In this document: positions 57,191-64,000 of the stretch, one piece after another
How positions within the stretch are numbered: position 1 is the stretch's first letter
How the letters are laid out: each line of letters opens with the position of its first letter
Source of the DNA: Eremomyces bilateralis CBS 781.70
Taxonomy: Eukaryota; Ascomycota; Dothideomycetes; Eremomycetales; Eremomycetaceae
DNA: 64,000 nt
Direction: 5' to 3'
Assembly (NCBI RefSeq): GCF_010015585.1
Contig: NW_022985099.1
Location: 6,403-70,402, forward strand
Made by a program: the position numbers and the translations under genes
The notes under the pieces: model-generated
What the model saw: only the letters and a program-made list of their open reading frames with translations
What the model was told of the DNA's origin: nothing
The model's database searches: none

Positions 57191-58596
57191 ATGGAGAAGT
57201 TCTCCCAATATCGGGATAGAGGTATTCGATGCCTTATTTCATCTTCTGTCCAGCAGACAGTGAACAAGCTTTGTGATAGTAGTACTAACCTTGGTATCTG
57301 CACCACAGGATCTGGAATCGCTCCATTCTTCCCCGTCACCACGAGTACTGCGGCACTTGCGTTACCGTTGCACATATTCCTGTTCACCATACGCATACCC
57401 TTACTCCTGACCGTCGCACTGTCCTATTATCTCTTTTTTGGGTGGCTGCCGATACGCTCGCTTGGGAAGAAGGCCGCTCTATGGTTGATATTGGGGATCC
57501 CGGGCATATGGTGGGTTGATTTGCAGATCGATGGGGTCAAACGAGGGTAAGTCTGGATTCCACAAGTCTTTCCGCCCTTTACAATACATCGTTCCGCCTG
57601 CCATATGTTTTGATAAGGTCTATTGTCGTCGGAGTAGGCCGTAGAGTTGCATGTATCCGCTTCATGGAACACAGATATCCCACTCGATCGTGCAACATCC
57701 CACCCTCTCAACTTAGCGATGACATCTAGATTCGCGGTAAATGGCTCTTATCTTAATTAACCACCACTGACATCGTTTGCAGATCGCTAGCAAAACAACA
57801 TTTGAGCCGACTTCCTCACCCCGGAACCATCATCGCGTCCTCGTTCACCTCCCCGATTGACTCCTTATATCTTGCTGCCATCTTCGATCCGATCTTCACG
57901 GTGTCCTACCCGAACACACCCCTTGTTCGGCCCGTGTCTCTCCTATCCTCCATACTCCGCGCCTTCCTCTCTCCACGTCTCTTACCGTCCGACAAAGATG
58001 CAGCCGCCCTCATGACCCTGGCACAGCTCCGCGCCAAGCACCCCGACCGAATCATTGTAGTCTTACCAGAATGCACCACATCGAACGGCCGAGGCATCCT
58101 TGCTCTCTCTCCATCTCTAACGACGGCACCGGCGGGAACGAAGGTATTCCCCGTAAGCCTGCGGTACACCCCTCCCGACATCACGTCTCCTCTGCCCGGA
58201 ATTCGATCCGGCATTGCCTGGCTCTGGCGGCTTTGCAGTCGCCCCACGCACTGTATACGCGTCCGCATCGGCGCGGCCATCGATCCCGCCGACATGCGGG
58301 CCGCCGTTTCTCCACGAGGCCTATCGTCCAGCTGGGTAGACGTCGCGGAAGAGACGTCGCCGGCACGTCGGTCTAGCGCCCAAGCGAAGCCAATGAAGGG
58401 TGATGTGGTGCCGCAAGTCAATGGCGACTCGGGCGAGCGGCTACTGGTCGGGCAAAGCGGGCTGTCCAAAGACCAGGAACGCTTCCTGGAGCGGGTAGGG
58501 GAGGATCTAGCGCGGTTGGGGAGGGTCAAGAGGGTTGGGCTTGGCGCGAAAGAGAAGGTGGATTTCTTGAGGTTATGGGAGAAACGGGGGCGATGA
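57191..58596 (+). CDS. Vps66-like lysophospholipid/glycerolipid acyltransferase
   Basis: Three exons, 57191-57221, 57309-57546 and 57783-58596, give 360 aa; the second intron is unusually long for this window (236 nt). MEKFSQYRDRG joins to SGIAPFFP, then two hydrophobic segments (about 25-75) and SLGKKAALWLILGIPGIWW. The PlsC-type core follows: GTIIASSFTSPIDSLYLAA, FDPIFTVSYP, IIVVLPECTTSNGRGIL, then FPVSLRYTPPD and THCIRVRIG. It resembles yeast Vps66 and related 1-acylglycerol-3-phosphate acyltransferases of the ER. The usual HX4D is read as SFTSPID, with Phe or Ser where His is expected, and EGTR is ECTTSNGR. The C-terminus has a disordered loop and a helical end. It is divergent from klpA across 585 bases. 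Confidence 0.8.
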
Positions 58597-59061
58597 GGCT
58601 TGTTGGGCTCGGGGGTATCATGATGACTGGAATGATTTACGGCTTTCTTAAGGTGGGCTCGGAGATGTTGGGCGAAGATAAGAAGGACGACATAGCGCGG
58701 GACGGAATCTGGGTCAGGAAGAGTTACATTGTCCCTTCACGGGGAGCTGGCTTATTTGTTTGGATGTCCTCTATCTACCTAGCATCGATAATGTAGTTTC
58801 GCCAAAACATTTCAGTGAATTTGTCTGCCCAAGTGGTCTCCTCACTATATCCTTATGCTGAATTGATAGTAGGAAACGTGCTACATCACACTGTACATAC
58901 TCATCAAGCTATAAATGTAGACGACGAGCCCAAGAATCGCTAGAAAATACGGTCAATGACATCTACTTCATAACGACACCAGAGTGCCCATCCCACCACA
59001 ACACCAGGCGATCATCTTCGCACCAAAAGATCCGTCTCCCCATTAACTCCTCATCCCCCCT

Positions 59062-60384
59062 TCAGAAAATCTCCAACCCATCAAACCTCACCTTCAACAT
59101 CCCCCCCCCATCTCTTTCCTCCCTCTCCTCCTCAAACAAACCCGATCCACCCATCCGCTCTGCCACGCTCGCCGGCCGACTCGCATACACCCCCACCCGA
59201 ATCACCTTATCTTCCACCCCGAAGAAAAACCAGGTCACCTCCCGCAGCTTCACCCACTCGCCAGGGCGCGGGCCCGCACTGGGCGCATTCGATGGGTCGG
59301 AATCGCAATATGGCGTGGACGGTGCGGGGAGCGGCTGGTACCAGAGCCAGAGCGCGTCGCCGAGGCGCTCCATTTTGAGGCGGAGGGCAGCGGGGTGCGT
59401 GGGGCGGGGGATGTGGATGTATGGGGGAGCGTAAGGGGGGGAGGAAATTGGTCCGGGGGCGAAGTTGGTGGGTGATATGGCTCCGAGTGGTAGGTGGGGG
59501 AGGTAGGGGGGGGGGAGGGAGAGATCGGGAGTCAGGCCGGAAAGCGGCGGGGCGGAGGTCTCGTAACCGTCGTCGTGTCTACGACGCTCGGTTCTGCGGC
59601 GCTGGCGATGGGAACGTCGAGATGGCTCTGGATGTCGGACTGGGAGGCCGAGAGTTGGTACGGGTGAAGATACTGGCATTAAGGACGTCAAGGGCTGTAG
59701 TGGCACCGCGGGCGTCGCGGACATGGCCGGTCGCGTACTGTCAGGAAATGCCGGGCCGTTTTCAAATCGTCCTTGGCCGGGGAGCGTGGTGGCAGACCAG
59801 TCGGCGCCATCGGGGGTGGCGACGACAGCGGTCGCGTGAGGAGCATTGGAGGAGAGTTCCAGAGAGAGTTTGATCCATTTTGATGCGGGGACAGCGTGAG
59901 GGTACGGAGGGGGTGCTTGGACGTGATCAACAAGTTGATCTATCTGAAGAGTCGCTGAGTTCATCGAGTCAGGTGTCCTCGGTGGTGGAGTCCCACTGGT
60001 TGACAGTGGGGACGGAGAATCCGAGTCAATGGAAATAGCAGATACTAAGGATGACACATCGCGCTCTGTAGCCGGGATCGAAGGTACGATTACCGTTTCC
60101 ACCCCTCCGGGTCGCTCTTCCCGTCCCGGAGGCGCCCCGGCGAAGATCACTAATCCTGCCTGATCCCACTCGAACTCCAGGTCAGCGCTCACCGTCACCT
60201 CAGCAGATGTGAAACGGTGCCGAAGCGACGTGTACAGAATCGGTGCGGTGGAGGTGTCCCGGCAGGGCGGTTTCCGCCATAAATCGGTGTTTGGAGCTGC
60301 CGACAGGTCGAACGAGCCCATCCATTGCGGCACTGATTCCTGAGGGGTGTTCAAGGCTTTGAAGGAAGACCGGTCCGGAGGCAT
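59062..60384 (-). CDS. DUF1349-like (concanavalin-like fold) protein with large insert
   Basis: A single exon gives 440 aa. The ends look like a split DUF1349 jelly-roll domain: TDLWRKPPCRDTSTAPILYT and VSADLEFEWDQAGLVIFAG near the start (about 34-85), WIKLSLELSSNAPHATAVVA near 170, and KMERLGDALWLWYQP, GEWVKLREVTWFFFG and KVIRVGVYASRPA near the end (about 335-410). DUF1349 proteins include yeast Ree1, linked to enolase regulation and galactose metabolism. Between about 200 and 330 lies a Pro/Arg/Ser-rich, probably disordered insert that is not part of the fold. No signal peptide is seen, so it is likely cytosolic. The gene converges with the Vps66-like gene. Confidence 0.72.
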   Translation of the reverse strand: MPPDRSSFKALNTPQESVPQWMGSFDLSAAPNTDLWRKPPCRDTSTAPILYTSLRHRFTSAEVTVSADLEFEWDQAGLVIFAGAPPGREERPGGVETVIVPSIPATERDVSSLVSAISIDSDSPSPLSTSGTPPPRTPDSMNSATLQIDQLVDHVQAPPPYPHAVPASKWIKLSLELSSNAPHATAVVATPDGADWSATTLPGQGRFENGPAFPDSTRPAMSATPAVPLQPLTSLMPVSSPVPTLGLPVRHPEPSRRSHRQRRRTERRRHDDGYETSAPPLSGLTPDLSLPPPYLPHLPLGAISPTNFAPGPISSPPYAPPYIHIPRPTHPAALRLKMERLGDALWLWYQPLPAPSTPYCDSDPSNAPSAGPRPGEWVKLREVTWFFFGVEDKVIRVGVYASRPASVAERMGGSGLFEEEREERDGGGMLKVRFDGLEIF

Positions 60385-63286
60385 GGCTGGTGACTTGCGG
60401 TGTGAATGACGGGATGTCCGAACAATAGCACCAACCCACTAATGATGCGGATTGAGGGACACTTATGTCCGCGGCTTGGGTAACCGATATGCCTCCACGT
60501 GCTGCCTCGTAGATACCCCAGCGTTATAGGAGCCCAAGGTGATGATCGGTCCTACGACGCGCCCCTAAGGCTCTAACACAACCCCGTTTGGGTCTTGAGC
60601 CTTGGCGCCTGATGGTGGCGTAGGAGAAAGGCAATAGAATGGATCGAGGGTCTCCGGCTATGGCATGAGGCAATGGATCACGGGCCGGGATGTGACTAAG
60701 CGGACGAGGTTGTCTCGTAGGTGATTCGAGTCCATTGGACGGACTCGAAGATTAAAATAAGACTTCTCCTAGACTCTGTTCTCCAGGGACCTAGACCAGG
60801 GAATCGGGAGATGCAATCGAGCCGTGCCGTGGTGGATTGTAACGACACAAGGGACGATATCCCCCCCTTCCGAACGGAGTTAGACCAGGCTTTGATGATA
60901 ATTTAGAAAATCGAGACGAGTCAGACTGGGATTCTGAACCAATCGACGTAGAATTCCAGTGGCTAATAGAATATATAAGCAATTGTTTTAGACCATGTGG
61001 ACTTGGACTAACCTTAACAGTTGGTGGGCCTGATAGAGCTGGTTGTATAGTTTTAGAAATGCCCAGCTCCTATCCAGTGACGATAAAACGTGGAACGAAG
61101 AACCGAATTTGATGAATGAATTAACAGTGCAGACGATGAACTTCTCTTTTAAAAGAACAGCAGCAACTTAAAAGAAATAGAGAATAAAGCAAGCGGTAAA
61201 CATTGAGGGGGAGTTCGCTTCAGGGTCAGCACTAAATGGATCCGACGAGCGGCGGTATTTAACGCAGCGGTCATCTTCAAGAGTACCTTGCTATTACCAA
61301 GAAAGGGCAATCCGCAATCCGGATATCGTATCCAAACTTGCTAGATCAGGACAAATGGAATACTTTATTGGGCACTGGGCTGTATTGGGTCAGTCCCCTC
61401 CCTGACATCCTCAAACTGGCGGTATTTACTGGCCAGCCTTGTGAGGATGCAGTCCCGCATCAGCGAGACGCTTGCCAGCCACCCGATCCGTGGACCCGGC
61501 TGGCGTCCGTCTACCACCAAGTGGAGCTCACTCACGACAACCTCAAACTTAATGCGGAGTGCGGATCCATCGTTTGACTTCAGAAAGTGCGGTCATTTAC
61601 GTCCGTAGATTAGCCAGCTCTCAGCGAGGATGCAGATTGCAGATGGCGCCGAATCCTCCCTACCTGGCGGCGCCATGGTCGTGGATTGGTGGTGACCAGG
61701 GTGAAGGAGGCGCAGGAACATTCCCCTCTCCGTTCCACAGAGGCAAAGATGAAAGGGGCTTTCTGTTGGGGCCGTCCAATTAGTCCGAATTTCATGGAGG
61801 TTCTGCAGTTAGCGACGATGCGGAATAACCGAATCCCACGACGCAGGCGACGTGCTCGGTTGCTAGGTTGGCAAAAGGGGAGGTGCCACGATGATCGATG
61901 GAGTTGGCGGCAACATAGAACAGATTGGAGAAGCACAAGAGAAGACACTATCGGGTGTGGCAGCCATAGAGCGTATCTGAACGGTCGTCAAAGGATTTAT
62001 TCTGTTTAGACTTGCCACTTTGGACATGTTCTATAGTTCTACAGTCTTACTCCGTACGTTGGAAAGAATCGACCTTTCAAGGGCTAGCCCTGCAGCTCCT
62101 TTGCCGCCGCCCTCGACCCGCTACCGGTATTTCGGACATTGCAACGTCGCTCTGCATGGCTATAGCAGTACAGCTTGCTGCGTCTAAAGTCTGCAAGGGC
62201 AAAGGATCCGGAATTTCAGGATGGTTCTGGCACGCCAATGGAAATTCCAGCTCTTTCATGCCGGCTGAATCGTATAGAGTGGGGATGAAGCCGTTGAAAG
62301 TCCGTCCATGCTCGCAAGATACGGACGTATTTCTACGAACTCTCAATTACGTACTTACTCGGATACTCACCTCTCGCCAGCCACTCCCATAGCGAGGCCG
62401 TAGGGCTGCTATCATGCCATCAGCTAGGCAGCTGGCGTCCTGGTGGGGCATCCTGAGCCGCCACAGGCTAGCGATGATATGCATGCGATCGCCGCGAATC
62501 ACGACGAATATGCGATGCTGGAGGACATTTGGAATGATCCTCAGCAGGGCTGAAAATTGTGCACGAGGCACACCAGACCGATGATTGATCAAAATTCAAA
62601 ACGACTCCAGCGTCAACGAAAATCGGGCAACTGAATCGTTAGTCGAGAGAGCCAATAACAGAGTGGAATTGACATTTCACAATGATGCCGACCTGATCAA
62701 TCCAAGCTGAGAATATCAAATGTCTCACAATGAGCCATCGTCTCTTGAATTGTGCTAACGATCATATCTGATTATGGATCAATAAATACGAATTGGATAT
62801 AGGTAGGTATCCATCGCGTAACCTGCTGCTAACTAATTAAGGTTCCAGCTGCCTCTCTTCCATCTCACTCCGCTCACGAGCCCAATAATATCTAGCGGTG
62901 GCAAATCCTTTCGGCTTATATTGACTCAGTACTGTACAAAATCGAGCAAACGCGATGGATCCAGACCTTGTCTGAATTGATGGCGCTGATAGCCGATCGG
63001 AGCTGCCATGTTGCTAATGCTTACACCATATAGCTGGCAATCATCCCTTCGTGTCGGACGAGACTTTCCTATTTCCGTATATGCTCATCGGTGGCGTGAT
63101 ACATGGACGGATATCTGAGTAGGAGAAACAGGGTGAAACATGTCATCAATGGATACACTCTAATCATCATGCAGAAGACTCTTCATCCTAGTAACGATAC
63201 AAGAAAGGCCAAATCTCGTGGCCTCGACAACCCAAATATCCGCGGATCAACAATTTCTGAACCCAATCAAAACAATTCACTCATAT
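60385..63286. other. Gene-poor region with one exon-like stretch
   Basis: About 2.9 kb. Apart from the open stretch at 60843-61112, frames are short and unremarkable on both strands. No terminal repeats or transposase motifs were seen. The right half (62600-63280) is AT-richer than the genes. Confidence 0.4.
60843..61112 (+). pseudogene. Exon-like open stretch without start codon
   Basis: Between a TAA at 60840 and a TGA at 61110 runs an 89-codon frame of protein-like composition, for example NRDESDWDSEPIDVEFQWLI and RAGCIVLEMPSSYPVTIKRG, with the acidic part first and a Gly-rich turn after it (LTLTVGGPDRAGC). There is no ATG near its start and no clear donor or acceptor; CACAAG at 60846 is a weak acceptor. 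It may be a surviving last exon of a lost gene. I do not recognise the family. Confidence 0.3.
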
Positions 63287-64000
63287 TCAGTCTGGCTTGG
63301 GGACAATTGGATTCATATGTTCGTGTCCCTGAATCAATTCAAGACAGGCCCGCTTCATCATCTCAACCAAAGCGCGGAAAAGGGGTTGACCCGGATTAGA
63401 GATCCTGACGACAAGCAAAGTGAAAATCGCGGAAAAGACTCCGCAGCGAAAATCAGTAGAGAGAAAGAAACTCAGTAACCCGGACGCTTCCATCGACAAC
63501 GTGAGAAGCGCCACCGCGAAGGTCCAGATCGAGGCCAACGAGATTATGCCTAACATCAACACGACACAGTGGACGGGAAGGGGCGGTTGAGGGGTCGATG
63601 TCGGAGTTGTCGGAGCGGGATCTATTGTGCCAGATTAGTTAGCACTTGTCAAAACTCCTAGACCATAAAGAAGAAGGGTATGTATGCGAGGAGCGAATAA
63701 AACAACTAACCTTCAATAGGCTGTCCCGCACCCTTTTCATTGGCACCATGCTGGTCTTTGCCGGTAATGACGACGGGGAGTTTCTTGCTCCGTCTTGTCC
63801 GGCCTCGGGGCCTATCAGCTGAAGGTTTCTCTTTCGACTTGCGACGTTCACGATCCGAAGTTTCTGCCTCTCGATTGTCGTGCTGAGTCGGCATGAACCC
63901 TCGCCCTCCACGAGTCGAGCTGACGGGTTCCCGAGGCGTCTGGCCAGGGGGCACGCTTCGGGGACCATTCCCTGCATTTGATGCCGCGGGTCTGGTATCA
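63287..64000 (-). CDS. Partial gene: basic, Ser/Arg-rich protein with two C-terminal membrane helices
   Basis: The gene runs off the right edge. Two exons are visible, 64000-63711 and 63621-63287, joined by an 89-nt intron with GTTAGT donor, GTGCTAACTAA branch site and AATAG acceptor; about 208 residues are in view. The first 100 are disordered and charged (SDRERRKSKEKPSADRPRG). After the junction a Pro/Thr stretch leads to two hydrophobic helices (about VVLMLGIISLASIWTFAVAL and CGVFSAIFTLLVVRI) and a hydrophilic end (SNPGQPLFRALVEMMKRACL). It is a membrane protein with a large soluble N-terminal part; no function can be given. Reading both exons separately misses it. Confidence 0.65.

Noticed and set aside
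57547-57782. Reverse-strand frame inside the long second intron of the Vps66-like gene
   Set aside because: It is short, has no motif, and the host exons on both sides join perfectly (RG to SLAKQH), so the segment is simply a long intron.
60721-60760. tRNA B-box-like GATTCGAGTCC
   Set aside because: No A box at the right distance and the flanks do not form tRNA arms.

Overview
The window reads as nuclear DNA of a filamentous ascomycete (Pezizomycotina). Most genes are cut by short introns (about 45-105 nt) with GTRNGT-like donors, CTAAC/CTGAC-type branch points and YAG acceptors. The proteome is typical of that group: NIMA kinase, KlpA kinesin, Mic19, glucokinase, GH71 mutanase and GT34 transferase. 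I rebuilt splice forms by eye. Each multi-exon model below closes in one frame with conserved motifs carried across the junctions, but no transcript or database evidence was available.

Layout. 1-9 kb: NC2-alpha/Bur6 corepressor (+), a cysteine-rich single-pass membrane protein (-), and a long intronless orphan of 856 aa (+). 9-14.5 kb: a gene-poor stretch ending in a CT-rich leader. 14.5-17 kb: a ketopantoate-reductase-like protein with a large disordered tail. 17-24 kb: glucokinase (+), a Naa50-like acetyltransferase (-) and a Nup35-type RRM nucleoporin (+). 24-26 kb: a divergent mitochondrial pair, pyruvate carrier MPC2 (-) and MICOS subunit Mic19 (+). 26-31 kb: an ankyrin/BTB protein (-) and a NIMA kinase (+). 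33-34.7 kb: a ten-exon multi-pass membrane protein. 37-41 kb: GT34 glycosyltransferase (+) and GH71 alpha-1,3-glucanase (-).

42.7-50 kb holds what looks like a small catabolic or detoxification group: zinc alcohol dehydrogenase (-), small four-helix membrane protein (-), metallo-beta-lactamase-fold lactonase-like hydrolase (-), aldehyde dehydrogenase (+) and short-chain dehydrogenase (+). The hydrolase and aldehyde dehydrogenase share one divergent promoter. The set would suit opening a lactone or ester and oxidising the released alcohol to an acid, but the substrate is unknown.

51-60.4 kb: a secreted, probably GPI-anchored VWA-domain protein whose start codon appears to be split by an intron (+), kinesin-14 KlpA (-), a Vps66-like acyltransferase (+) and a DUF1349-like protein (-). 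60.4-63.3 kb is gene-poor with one exon-like open stretch. The window ends inside a two-helix membrane protein gene (-). I saw no rRNA, CRISPR array, intact transposon or recognisable virus-derived element.
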